Below, in pieces: positions 18,016 through 26,727 of a DNA stretch of 64,000 bases. The stretch is taken from assembly GCA_964657565.1 (NCBI GenBank), contig CAZZVQ010000004.1:1-64000 (forward strand), read 5' to 3'. The stretch comes from JAVVHH01 sp964657565 (GTDB taxonomy: Bacteria > Pseudomonadota > Alphaproteobacteria > Acetobacterales > Acetobacteraceae). The translations under genes and the position numbers were made by a program. The notes beneath the pieces were generated by a model. It searched no databases. It saw only the letters and a list, made by a program, of their open reading frames with translations, and was not told the origin of the DNA. The number at the start of each line of letters is the position of its first letter. Position 1 is the first letter of the stretch.

Positions 18016-18026
18016 CGCTCCGACCT

Positions 18027-19145
18027 CTACTGGCCGGTAATCTGCTGTGCGGTCAGCTTGATCCCGCAGACCGGAAAGTCACTGGCCGCGAAGAAACTGT
18101 CGTTCAGGTCGGGAAAGTAGTTCTCGCCGGGCTTCAGCGTCTTGTAGTTGGCGTCCGGGATCGGCACGGCGATCTCCTGCGGCAGGGGATGGCCTTGCAG
18201 CCCGGCCAGCGCCGCCTTCAAGGCCACCGCCGACAGGGCCGGCGACTGTCCCGCGGAATCTCCCAGCAAACCGTCCTTGGCGAGCGCCACGATCTGCTTG
18301 CGAAAGCCGTTCTCGCCTTCGCCACCGATCGGCATCAACGGCACCTTGGCATCGAGCAGTGCACGCACGACGCCCGGGCTGCCGCCCTGGGTGTAGATGC
18401 CGTCGAACGTGCCATTGACCGCTAGCGCGTCGGCAACCGCCTTCTGCGAGGTGCCGTCATCCCAGTTGCCGACCACCTCGGTGAATTTGATGTCCTTGTC
18501 CTTCGCCAGCGCTGCGCGGAAACCATCATGCCGATCGCGGTCGACGCTGTTGCCCGGCACGCCACGCACCTCCAGGACCTTGGTCTTCTGCTTCATCGTC
18601 TGGTCGAGCCATTGGCCCATCAGCTGGCCCATCTCGAACTGGTTCTGGTTCACCTGGACGAGATTGGTGTCAGCCTTGGTCTTGTCGAGCGTGTTGTCGA
18701 ACGTCACCACCAGCACGCCGGCGGCCAGGGCACGACGCATCACCGGGCGGAACGCCGTCGGACTGTTGGCATCGAGCAGGATGGCGTCGAAGCCGGCGCT
18801 GATGAAATTGTCCATCGCGGCGATCTGGGCCGACACATCGGTGCCGACGCTGACGATGCGCAGCTCCTTGATCTGTGCGGCGACGTCGGGCGTGGCGGCA
18901 TAGGCCTTGAGGGTCTGGATCATCTGCACGCGCCAGGCATTGCCGATGAAACCGTTGGCGAACGCAATGCGGAATGGCCCGCTCTTCGCCGGCAGCTTGA
19001 TCGCGACGCTGTCGGCCGCGGGACGGAAGCATTCCGGCTGATAGGTGTCTGCCGCCCGGGCGGTACCGGCGATGATCGACAACGACAGCACGGATGCTGC
19101 AACGACGGCGCGACGCGACCGAATCGGCTTGGATTGCAGTGTCAT
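18027..19145 (-). CDS. Sugar ABC transporter substrate-binding protein (RbsB-like)
   Basis: Periplasmic sugar-binding protein of about 372 residues. ATG 19145 is chosen because it places a classical signal peptide (RSRRAVVAASVLSLSIIAGTARA) at the N-terminus. The mature domain shows the type I fold: RIAFANGFIGNAWRVQMIQ, ISAGFDAILLDANSP, AGVLVVTFDNTL and VPGNSVDRDRHDGF. It begins the transporter part of the operon, with an operator-like motif 33 bases upstream. Next to a UxaA-type dehydratase, the ligand is likely a sugar acid or related sugar. Confidence 0.92.
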   Translation of the reverse strand: MTLQSKPIRSRRAVVAASVLSLSIIAGTARAADTYQPECFRPAADSVAIKLPAKSGPFRIAFANGFIGNAWRVQMIQTLKAYAATPDVAAQIKELRIVSVGTDVSAQIAAMDNFISAGFDAILLDANSPTAFRPVMRRALAAGVLVVTFDNTLDKTKADTNLVQVNQNQFEMGQLMGQWLDQTMKQKTKVLEVRGVPGNSVDRDRHDGFRAALAKDKDIKFTEVVGNWDDGTSQKAVADALAVNGTFDGIYTQGGSPGVVRALLDAKVPLMPIGGEGENGFRKQIVALAKDGLLGDSAGQSPALSAVALKAALAGLQGHPLPQEIAVPIPDANYKTLKPGENYFPDLNDSFFAASDFPVCGIKLTAQQITGQ

Positions 19146-19177
19146 AACGTTCCATCCCTCTGTTTGGCAGCAGGTTA

Positions 19178-19199
19178 TGCACATTGCGTGCAGGGCGCA
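19178..19199. promoter_or_regulatory. Operator-like motif upstream of the sugar-binding protein gene
   Basis: A 22-bp pseudopalindrome with central TTGCGTGCAG. Read on the minus strand it matches the motif at 21818-21839 at all but three internal or edge positions (common core CTGCACGCAA flanked by TGCGC and GTGCA). It ends 33 bases before the start codon at 19145. The double-HTH GntR protein encoded between the two copies is the obvious candidate binder. Confidence 0.6.
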
Positions 19200-19214
19200 A
19201 TCCCAATAGAAGCG

Positions 19215-20228
19215 CTAGTCCCACACATCCTGCAGGCCACCGGGCGAAGGCGCCGCGCCGGCGAGCGTTTGCGTTTCCGGGCCGATATAGGCGCACTCTG
19301 GCAGAGCGCGGCTCTGTCGGAACGAGTCCAGGCGCTGCGCCACCTTGTCCTCGGCGGAGGTGAGATGTGCCGTCATCGCGTGCATGGAAGCGTCCGCCCG
19401 CCCCGCCGCAAGGGCCGCCAAGACCTTGTCATGCTCCTCGAAGAACGGATCGAACACGGGCAGGGACACCGTGTTGCCCAGTATATGCTTGCTGGAAATG
19501 ATGACGCACCGGGTTCGCCGCAGGGCCTTCGCCACTTCGAGGTTCGCTGTATGGCCGATGCAGGCGACGTGCAGATCCTGTTCGAGCGCGTCCAGCGCCT
19601 CCGGCGTCACTTCTGGATAATCGCGGCTGACACGACCGAGCCTGGCGCGCATGTCCTTCAGCTCGGCGGCCGGAATTCGGTCGGCAGCGCTGGCGATGGC
19701 GGCCGGCTCCAATAGCCGCCGCAACACGAACAGGTCGCGGAGGCGACGATCATCCAGCGGCACCGTGATCCAGTGCGCCCGTTCATCCTTGACCACCAAC
19801 CCGGTCGAATGGGCCCGCACGAGCACATCGCGCGCCACGGTCCGCCCGACGCCATAATGCGCGGCGAGTTCGACTTCTTTCACACGGAAGCAGCCGAAGA
19901 CCGAGTGGTGCACCAGATCGCGCTCCACCGCCTGGTAGATCTTTTGCCAGCCCCAAATCTTGCCGATGTCCGGTGCGTCGAGACTGAATTGTGCGGCCAT
20001 GAGCGGCACGCGGACCACTGGCCCGTCCCCCACCACCACGAGCCCGCGACCGTCGAAGCGACGCAGCCGGCCTTCCGCCAGCAAGCGCTCCAGCGCTTGC
20101 CTGACCGGCGACCGGCTGGAGCCGAAAATCTCCGCCAGTGGGCCCTCTAGCAGGACCGTTCCGGGCCGCAGCGCGCCGGTACGCAGGCTCGTGCGGATGA
20201 TCTCGGCGATGTCGTCATAGACGGCCAT
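19215..20228 (-). CDS. GntR/FCD transcriptional regulator with two tandem winged-helix domains
   Basis: A 337-residue regulator. Residues 1-70 are a GntR HTH (SSRSPVRQALERLLAEGRL). Residues 97-160 look like a second one (KEVELAAHYGVGRTVARDVLVRAHSTGLV). An FCD ligand-binding domain follows (about 165-310, with EPAAIASAADRIP and FFEEHDKVLAALAAGRAD). Most FadR/FCD members have only one HTH. The gene lies 11 bases after uxaA on the same strand and upstream of the sugar importer, so it probably controls both, with a sugar acid as inducer. Confidence 0.87.
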   Translation of the reverse strand: MAVYDDIAEIIRTSLRTGALRPGTVLLEGPLAEIFGSSRSPVRQALERLLAEGRLRRFDGRGLVVVGDGPVVRVPLMAAQFSLDAPDIGKIWGWQKIYQAVERDLVHHSVFGCFRVKEVELAAHYGVGRTVARDVLVRAHSTGLVVKDERAHWITVPLDDRRLRDLFVLRRLLEPAAIASAADRIPAAELKDMRARLGRVSRDYPEVTPEALDALEQDLHVACIGHTANLEVAKALRRTRCVIISSKHILGNTVSLPVFDPFFEEHDKVLAALAAGRADASMHAMTAHLTSAEDKVAQRLDSFRQSRALPECAYIGPETQTLAGAAPSPGGLQDVWD

Positions 20229-20239
20229 CGTCGCACTGG

Positions 20240-21772
20240 TTACATGATCGCGCCGACCTGCCAGGGCACGAATTCGTTGTCGCCGTAGTCATATTGCTCG
20301 CTCAGGCTGCGCTCGCCGGAGGCGACGGCGATGATCTTCTGGAAAATACGCTCGCCCGCCTGCTCGATCGTCTCGTCGCCCGTAACGATACCGCCGCAAT
20401 TGATGTCCATGTCGTCGGAGATCCGCTCGTACATGGGCGTGTTGGTCGCCAGCTTTATGCACGGTGCGGGTTTGTAGCCGGTGGTCGAGCCGCGCCCGGT
20501 GGTGAAGCAGACGAGGTTGCATCCACCAGCGATCTGTCCGGTGACGGCCACCGGGTCATAGCCCGGCGTGTCCATGAACACGAAGCCGCGCGCCGTCACC
20601 TGCTCGGCATATTCATAGACCGCCTCGAGTCGCGCGCTGCCACTTTTGGCCACCGCGCCAAGCGACTTCTCCAAGATCGTGGTGAGCCCCCCCTGCTTGT
20701 TGCCGTGGGAGGGATTGTTGTTCAGCTCCGCCTTGTTGCGCACCGCATAATCGCGCCACCACGCGATACGCTCCAGCAGCTTGCGGGCCACCTCCGGCGT
20801 CGCGGCCCGGCGCGTCAGCAGATGTTCCGCACCGTAGATCTCCGGAGTCTCGGCGAGCACCGCCGTGCCGCCATGCCGCACCAGCAGATCGGAGGCATGG
20901 CCCAGCGCTGGGTTGGCCGAAATGCCGGAATAGCCGTCGGAGCCGCCACATTCCAGCGCCAGCACGATCCCCGACGCGGGTTGCGGCGTCCGCCTTGCCG
21001 CTCCCACCACCGCGAGCATGTCACCCACGGCAGCGATGGCAGCGTCGATCGTCTTGCGGGTCCCGCCAGTGGCTTGGATGGTCATCGTGCGGAAGGTTGG
21101 GCCTTCGACCAGTCCGTGCCGTTCCAGGATGGCGGGGATCTGATTGGTCTCGCAGCCCAGGCCGATCATCACGACGCCGCCGACATTCGGATTGATGGCA
21201 TACCCCGCCAGCGTCCGCGTCAGATAAAGATAGCCCTCGCCATCGGTGTTGATGGCGCACCCGCCGCCATGCGTCAGCGCCACCACGCCATCGATGTCGC
21301 TGTGCCCATCCAGCCCGCCGCCCTGGTTGAAATGGCGAGCCACGGCGCGGGACACCGTGGCGGAGCAGTTCACCGAGGAGATGATGGCGATGTAGTTGCG
21401 CGTGCCGACCCGCCCATCCGCGCGGAGGTAGCCGGAAAAGCTGGCGCGTTCCGACGGCGGAAGCATCACGGTCGGGCGGGCATCGGCGCAGAATTCGTGC
21501 TGCAGCTCCTGGTCGCTCATCGCGGTATTGTCGGTGTGCACGTGCTCGCCGGCCGCGATGTCGCGCAGGGCGAGGCCGATCGTCTGGCCGTATTTGCGCA
21601 CCTGCTCGCCGGCGGCGATCGGCACGAGGGCGATCTTGTGTCCGAACGGAATGGGCATGCCGGGCAGCAATCCTGGCCGCCCCGTTGCCTCGCCCGACGC
21701 GAGCGGGCGCCGTGCCACGGCAACGTTGTCGCCTGGATTGAGGACGATGAGCGGTGTCGCGATCTGGCCCAT
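20240..21772 (-). CDS. UxaA-family sugar-acid dehydratase (altronate/galactarate dehydratase-like)
   Basis: A 510-residue dehydratase with an N-terminal SAF-like domain (about 1-90, ending near AAGEHVHTDN) and the long UxaA domain. Motifs include GRVGTRNYIAIISSVNCSA, ALTHGGGCAI, GLGCETNQI, ECGGSDGYSG and TTGRGSTTGYKPAPCIK, with conserved cysteines expected to hold an iron site. ATG 21772 has GGGAG 6 bases upstream and is preferred to a longer reading. It would dehydrate an altronate- or galactarate-type acid to a 2-keto-3-deoxy acid. Which acid is not clear. Confidence 0.9.
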   Translation of the reverse strand: MGQIATPLIVLNPGDNVAVARRPLASGEATGRPGLLPGMPIPFGHKIALVPIAAGEQVRKYGQTIGLALRDIAAGEHVHTDNTAMSDQELQHEFCADARPTVMLPPSERASFSGYLRADGRVGTRNYIAIISSVNCSATVSRAVARHFNQGGGLDGHSDIDGVVALTHGGGCAINTDGEGYLYLTRTLAGYAINPNVGGVVMIGLGCETNQIPAILERHGLVEGPTFRTMTIQATGGTRKTIDAAIAAVGDMLAVVGAARRTPQPASGIVLALECGGSDGYSGISANPALGHASDLLVRHGGTAVLAETPEIYGAEHLLTRRAATPEVARKLLERIAWWRDYAVRNKAELNNNPSHGNKQGGLTTILEKSLGAVAKSGSARLEAVYEYAEQVTARGFVFMDTPGYDPVAVTGQIAGGCNLVCFTTGRGSTTGYKPAPCIKLATNTPMYERISDDMDINCGGIVTGDETIEQAGERIFQKIIAVASGERSLSEQYDYGDNEFVPWQVGAIM

Positions 21773-21817
21773 GCTACTCCCAGCGCCAGCGATTTGGCGG
21801 CGCGCCGACATGATATA

Positions 21818-21839
21818 TGCGCACTGCACGCAAAGTGCA
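21818..21839. promoter_or_regulatory. Operator-like motif upstream of the UxaA-type gene
   Basis: A 22-bp pseudopalindrome with core CTGCACGCAA, 46 bases upstream of the start codon at 21772. The same motif, in matching orientation relative to the genes, occurs at 19178-19199 before the sugar-binding protein gene. Two near-identical copies at two promoters of one gene set suggest a shared regulator, probably the GntR protein encoded between them. Confidence 0.6.
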
Positions 21840-21941
21840 ATCTCGACCGGGTGGAGGGGCCGCGTCTGCTGGCGGCAGAGCCGATCCGCGTGTGCCGAAT
21901 TCGACCGCCGGACGGTCCGAGGGCGGTACCACCTCAGTCCG

Positions 21942-22400
21942 TCATGTCGGGCGAGACCGGCGCGGGACGAACACGGTCCCGATCATGGTCTGAACGGTCT
22001 GTCCGTTCTGGTTGACCGTCGTGGTCAGGAAGCGGATCAGCCCGCGGGTCGGGCGCGAGGTGGACGGCCGCATCTCCTGGACCTCGACGACCACGTGCAG
22101 CGTATCGCCGGGCCGCACCGGACGGGTCCATTCCAGTTTCTCGATCCCCGCGCCCATGCCGCCGTTGGCGATCTGCTGGAAGGCTGCCTCGTATTGCAGC
22201 CGCATCGTCAGCGCTGCCGTATGCCAGCCGCTAGCGACCAACTCGCCGAAATTGCTTGTCGCCGCCGCGGCCTCGTCCACATGTTGTGGCTGCGGATCGA
22301 ACTCCTCGCCGAATGCCACGATTCGGTCGCGCGTCATCACCGCCTCGCGCGATGCGAAGCTTTGGCCGATGTGGAAATCTTCATAGAACATCACGGCCAT
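21942..22400 (-). CDS. MaoC-family hotdog-fold (R)-hydratase/dehydratase
   Basis: A 152-residue single hotdog domain. ATG 22400 has GGGAG upstream and gives FYEDFHIGQSFASREAVMT, the normal family start. FGEEFDPQPQHVDE and the SGWHTAALTMRL segment carry the catalytic Asp/His region. Such proteins hydrate enoyl-CoA or related acyl-CoA thioesters. It is separated from uxaA by about 170 bases containing that gene's operator, so it is probably a separate unit. Confidence 0.88.
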   Translation of the reverse strand: MAVMFYEDFHIGQSFASREAVMTRDRIVAFGEEFDPQPQHVDEAAAATSNFGELVASGWHTAALTMRLQYEAAFQQIANGGMGAGIEKLEWTRPVRPGDTLHVVVEVQEMRPSTSRPTRGLIRFLTTTVNQNGQTVQTMIGTVFVPRRSRPT

Positions 22401-22694
22401 GGCTCTCCCGTATCCGCCCCTCCCATTATACGGCTGAGCGGGCCCTGTGCAGTGGTCTGCGGGACGCATAAGGCCCAGCGACGATGCCCCCTCACTCTCG
22501 TTGACAAACCCCGGCCCTGGACCTGGCGACGCGGGAGGGGCGGCGCGAGACCGCCTGCACCGCCACGATCGGCGCGGCGTTCCGAACGTTGACCTCCATG
22601 ACCCCTGCCAATAGCGTCCGCTCGCAATGACGGACATCCTCATCATCGGTGCCGAGGCCGCCGGGGCGAGACCCAGACATGGACGCCCTTCGGC

Positions 22695-23798
22695 ATGACG
22701 GGCGGGATGCGCGTTGCGGTCCTGGGGATGGGGCCGGTCGCACTGGGCAGCGCGGCGCTCCTGCTGTCGCGGGGACACGCCCCAGTATTCTGGTCGCCTC
22801 GATCCGCCGATGCGGCGACCGTGGACTTGCATGCCGAGGGCGCATTGCAACTCGCCGCGCCGGTGAGTGTGGCTGGCCGTTGCGCGGCCGCGATCGACGG
22901 TGCCGATGCCGTCCTGGTGGCGGTGCCGGCCACGGCCTACCACCTCGTGCTGCGGGAACTGGCGGCCGTGCTGCAGCCGGGGCAGCCCGTGCTCATCAGC
23001 GGCCATCTGTCGTTCGGGGCCATGTATCTGGCGAAGCTCCTGGCCGAGCGCGGCGTCGCGGTCCCGATCGTCGCGTGGGGCACCACGGTCGTCAGCGGCC
23101 GCCGCACCGCGCCGGGCTGTGTCCGCATGTCGAGCATCAGGAGCGAGGTCGACATCGCCGCGCTTCCCGTCGCGGCGGCAGCGCCGATGCTCGATCTATG
23201 CAGCCGCTTGTTCGGCGACCGCTTCCGGGTGCGGGCCGGGCTGCTGGCGGTGGCGCTCAGCAACGTCAATCCACAGAACCACCTCGCCATCGCGCTCTGC
23301 AACTTCACCCGCATCGAGCGTGGCGAGACCTGGTTCCAGAACACGAACATCACCGACTCCGTGGGCCGGCTGATGGAAGCGCTGGACGCCGAGCGGTTGG
23401 CCATCGCGGAGGCATTCGGCGTGAAGGTGCGCACATTGCGGCAGCATTTCCATCTGTCGTTCCACGCGCCGGAGGCCCCGCTGGGCGAGATGGCGCGCTT
23501 CCTCGCCGCCGCCGGCAACGACCCGGCCGCCCCCACCAGCCTCGACACTCGCTACGTGCTGGAGGATGCACCATTCGGCCTCTACCCGACCGTGCTGCTG
23601 GGGCGCCTGTGCGGCCGGCCGGCCCCGCTCCACGAAGCCGGCCTGCTGACCCTATCGGCCCTGTATGGCCGCGATCTTGCAACGGAGAACGACATCGTCC
23701 CGGCCCTGCGGCTGACGGAGTTGTCCGTCGCCGAGCTGCAGCATCTGGCGGGCGCAAGAATGGACGCCGACATGATGCTGCCAACCAGACCCGATTGA
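22695..23798 (+). CDS. NAD(P)-dependent octopine/nopaline dehydrogenase-family protein
   Basis: A 367-residue oxidoreductase with an N-terminal Rossmann fold (VAVLGMGPVALGSAALLL) and a helical C-terminal opine dehydrogenase domain containing the NPQNHLAIALCNFTRIERGE segment with the family His. Opine dehydrogenases reductively couple an amino acid to a keto acid or run the reverse reaction. The start may be ATG 22695 or 22707. The stop overlaps the permease start by one base (TGATG), so it belongs to the Opp-type operon. The in vivo direction and substrate are unknown. Confidence 0.85.
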   Translation: MTGGMRVAVLGMGPVALGSAALLLSRGHAPVFWSPRSADAATVDLHAEGALQLAAPVSVAGRCAAAIDGADAVLVAVPATAYHLVLRELAAVLQPGQPVLISGHLSFGAMYLAKLLAERGVAVPIVAWGTTVVSGRRTAPGCVRMSSIRSEVDIAALPVAAAAPMLDLCSRLFGDRFRVRAGLLAVALSNVNPQNHLAIALCNFTRIERGETWFQNTNITDSVGRLMEALDAERLAIAEAFGVKVRTLRQHFHLSFHAPEAPLGEMARFLAAAGNDPAAPTSLDTRYVLEDAPFGLYPTVLLGRLCGRPAPLHEAGLLTLSALYGRDLATENDIVPALRLTELSVAELQHLAGARMDADMMLPTRPD

Positions 23799-24766
23799 TG
23801 GGCGCGCTTCGCTTCGTCGCCCGCCGCGCGATGTTCTCCGCGGTGCTGATCCTGCTGGTCAGCTTCGTCCTGTTCGCGCTGATCAACGCCATCGGCAACC
23901 CGGTCGAGATCATGCTGGCGGAGATGCCGGGCGTGACCGAAGAGACCATCGCCGCCATCACCAAATACTACGGCCTGAACGGCCCGTTCATCGAGCGTTA
24001 CTTCGCCTGGCTGTGGGCCATCCTGCATGGCGATTTCGGCATGAGCGTCATCTACAACCAGCCGGTCGGCGATCTGCTGCAGGTCTGGGGGGCGGAGACC
24101 CTCAAGATCCAGGTGCCCGCCATCCTGCTCGCCACGGTGCTGGCCACAGGCGCCGGGGTGATCGCCGCGATGCGCCAGCACGGCTGGGCGGATTTCTCCG
24201 TCGTCGCCGGCGCCATGCTCGGCCACTCGATCCCGGGCTTCCTGATCGGGATCCTGCTGATCCTCACCTTCTCGACCTGGCTCGGCGTGTTCCCCTCCTA
24301 CGGCGCCTACTCGACCCGCAACATGCTGTGGAACAGCGCCCTCGCCGACGGGCTCTGGCATATGGCCCTCCCGGTCGGCATGCTGACGGTGTTCAACACC
24401 GCCACGCTGACGCTGCTGATGCGGTCCTCGCTGGTGGACGTGCTGCGGCAGGATTTCATCACCGCCGCCTGGGCGTCCGGCCTGCCGCGCCGCCGGGTCA
24501 TCTTCGGCCACGCGCTGCGCAACGCGTTCATCCCGGTGCTGACCTATCTCGGCACGCTGTTCGGGCTGATGCTCGGCACGGCGCCGGTTACCGAATCCGT
24601 GTTCACCTGGCCCGGCCTGGGCGCGCTCTACATCCAGGCCATCCATCAGCTCGACTACCCCGTCATCATGGGCGAGACCATGGTCATCACCGCCATGCTG
24701 GTGACGGCCACGCTGCTGACCGATATCGCCTACGTCGCCCTCGACCCGCGCATCCGGCTGGCCTGA
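23798..24766 (+). CDS. Peptide-type ABC transporter permease (DppB/OppB-like)
   Basis: A 322-residue permease with about six hydrophobic segments. The N-terminal FVARRAMFSAVLILLVSFVLF and the loop TAAWASGLPRRRVIFGHALRNAFIPVLT (EAA motif region) are typical of DppB/OppB. It starts inside the stop codon of the opine dehydrogenase gene and is followed by the DppC-like permease after one base. Confidence 0.94.
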   Translation: MGALRFVARRAMFSAVLILLVSFVLFALINAIGNPVEIMLAEMPGVTEETIAAITKYYGLNGPFIERYFAWLWAILHGDFGMSVIYNQPVGDLLQVWGAETLKIQVPAILLATVLATGAGVIAAMRQHGWADFSVVAGAMLGHSIPGFLIGILLILTFSTWLGVFPSYGAYSTRNMLWNSALADGLWHMALPVGMLTVFNTATLTLLMRSSLVDVLRQDFITAAWASGLPRRRVIFGHALRNAFIPVLTYLGTLFGLMLGTAPVTESVFTWPGLGALYIQAIHQLDYPVIMGETMVITAMLVTATLLTDIAYVALDPRIRLA

Positions 24767-24767
24767 G

Positions 24768-25730
24768 ATGGACGCGCCGCCGATCGCCGCCGAGCTGGTG
24801 CCGGCCCCGGTTGCCGAAGCCTTGGCCACCCGCCGCCCGCCCTCCGGCGTTTGGCGGCAATCCTGGTTCCGCTTCCGCCGCAACCGGGCCGGCGTGATCG
24901 GGCTGTGCCTCGTCTCGCTCGTCGTGCTGACCGCGATCCTCGGCCCGTTCCTGGTGCAGTTCGCCCCCGACGACCAAACGGCCATGCTGCACGGTGCGTC
25001 GCGCCAGGCGCCGAGCGCCGTCCACTGGCTCGGCACCGACCGCGTCGGCTACGACGTGTTGAGCCGGACCGTCTACGGCGTACCCACCGCCTTGGCGGTG
25101 GGGCTTGGCGCCATGCTCATCGCGTCGATCATCGGCGTCGTGGTCGGCGGCATCGCCGGCTATGTCGGCGGCCGCGTCGACGAGGCGCTGATGCGGGCCA
25201 CCGAGTTCTTCATGGTCGTTCCGGTCTTCGTGGTCATCCTCGCCGTCGTCCGGCTGTTCGGCATCGTCGTGGTCGGGACGAAGCTGGAGCGTATCCCCAA
25301 CCTCAACCTGATCACCATCATCGTGCTGCTCGGCCTGTTCGAGTGGCCCTCCGTCGCACGGATGACTCGCGCCGAGTTCCTGCGCCTGCGCCAGGCCGAG
25401 TTCGTCGAGGCGGCGCTGTGCATCGGCACGTCCCGGCGCGACATCCTGGTGCGCCACATCCTGCCGAACGCGCTGCCGCCGCTCATCGTGCTGGTGGCGC
25501 TGGGGATCGGCGGGGCGATCCTGGCCGAAGCGATGGTGTCGTTCCTCGGCTTCGGTGATCCGAAATCCATCTCCTGGGGCCAGGCGCTGTTCTACAACTA
25601 CCAGGTGCTGCAAGTCGCGCCCTGGACGTGCCTGGCGCCCGGCGCCGCCATCTTCGTCACCGTGCTCGGCTTCAACTTGCTCGCCGACGGCCTCACCGAT
25701 GCGTTCAATCCCCGTGTCCGCGCCGGATAG
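24768..25730 (+). CDS. Peptide-type ABC transporter permease (DppC/OppC-like)
   Basis: A 320-residue permease with the DppC-type N-terminal extension (FRFRRNRAGVIGLCLVSL), GTDRVGYDVLSRTVYG and the EAA loop near FVEAALCIGTSRRDILVRHILPN. Its last 32 bases overlap the start of the first ATPase gene. It is the partner of the upstream DppB-like permease. Confidence 0.94.
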   Translation: MDAPPIAAELVPAPVAEALATRRPPSGVWRQSWFRFRRNRAGVIGLCLVSLVVLTAILGPFLVQFAPDDQTAMLHGASRQAPSAVHWLGTDRVGYDVLSRTVYGVPTALAVGLGAMLIASIIGVVVGGIAGYVGGRVDEALMRATEFFMVVPVFVVILAVVRLFGIVVVGTKLERIPNLNLITIIVLLGLFEWPSVARMTRAEFLRLRQAEFVEAALCIGTSRRDILVRHILPNALPPLIVLVALGIGGAILAEAMVSFLGFGDPKSISWGQALFYNYQVLQVAPWTCLAPGAAIFVTVLGFNLLADGLTDAFNPRVRAG

Positions 25731-26727
25731 GCCGCTCCTCTCCGTCGAGGGATTGCGCGTGGAATTCCCGACGCGCGACGGCGTCGTGCGTGCCGTCGAC
25801 GGGGTGGATTTCCACGTCGCCGCCGGTCAGACGCTGGGCATCGTGGGCGAGAGCGGCAGCGGCAAGACCGTCACCAGCCTCAGCCTGCTGCGCCTCGCCC
25901 CACCCCCGGCCCGCGTCACCGGCGGCCGGGTGGTGTTCGAGGGCGAGGATCTGATCCAAGCCAGCCCCGCCCGCCTTGCCGCCATCCGGGGCCGGCGCAT
26001 GGCGATGATCTTCCAGAACCCGGCCACCTCGCTGAACCCGGTGCTCTCGATCGGCCGGCAATTGTCGGAGATCCTGCGCTGGCACACCGGCCTCGGCCGC
26101 AAGCCTGCGCTGGACCGCGCCGCCGAGCTGCTCCGCCTGGTCGGCATCGGCGACCCGGCGGCGCGGCTGAAGCAATACCCGCACGAGCTGTCCGGCGGCA
26201 TGAAGCAGCGCGTCGGCATCGCCCGCGCGCTGCTCTGCGAACCCGCCCTGCTGCTGGCCGACGAGCCGACCACGGCGCTCGACGTCACGATACAGGCGCA
26301 GATCCTCGACCTGCTGGCCGAGCTGCGCGCCCGCTTGGCGATGTCGATGATCCTGGTCACCCACGACATGGGCGTGGTGGCCCGTATGGCCGACCGTATC
26401 ACCGTGATGTACGCCGGACGCGTGTGCGAAACCGCCGATGCCGCCACCATCTTCGACGCGCCCCAGCATCCCTACACCCGCGCCCTGCTGGAGAGCGTTC
26501 CGCGCATCGACCAATCGTATAGCGGCACGCGCCGGGTCCTGCCGTCGATCGCGGGGCGGCCGCCGGATCTGCTGCATCCGCCCGCCGGTTGCCGCTTCCA
26601 TGCGCGCTGTCCCGAGGCCATCGCCGATTGCGCCCGCATCATGCCGCGCGAGTTCGCGGTCGCGCCGGGCCATACCGTGAGCTGCATCCGCCGCGGCTCC
26701 CCGGCGGAAATCGAGCTGGCGGCATGA
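25699..26727 (+). CDS. Oligopeptide-type ABC transporter ATPase 1 (DppD/OppD-like)
   Basis: About 342 residues. Walker A GESGSGKTV, Q-loop MIFQNPATSLNPV, signature LSGGMKQRVGIARAL, Walker B LLADEPTTALD and H-loop VTHDMG are present. The C-terminal oligopeptide domain with a Cys motif (CRFHARCPEAIADCA) may hold an iron-sulfur cluster. ATG 25699 lies inside the permease gene; GTG 25714 is an in-frame alternative. Confidence 0.93.
   Translation: MRSIPVSAPDRPLLSVEGLRVEFPTRDGVVRAVDGVDFHVAAGQTLGIVGESGSGKTVTSLSLLRLAPPPARVTGGRVVFEGEDLIQASPARLAAIRGRRMAMIFQNPATSLNPVLSIGRQLSEILRWHTGLGRKPALDRAAELLRLVGIGDPAARLKQYPHELSGGMKQRVGIARALLCEPALLLADEPTTALDVTIQAQILDLLAELRARLAMSMILVTHDMGVVARMADRITVMYAGRVCETADAATIFDAPQHPYTRALLESVPRIDQSYSGTRRVLPSIAGRPPDLLHPPAGCRFHARCPEAIADCARIMPREFAVAPGHTVSCIRRGSPAEIELAA

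Noticed and set aside
22500..22535. TTGACA hexamer as a promoter for the opine dehydrogenase operon
   Set aside because: No acceptable -10 element lies 16-18 bases downstream, and the match alone is not enough.
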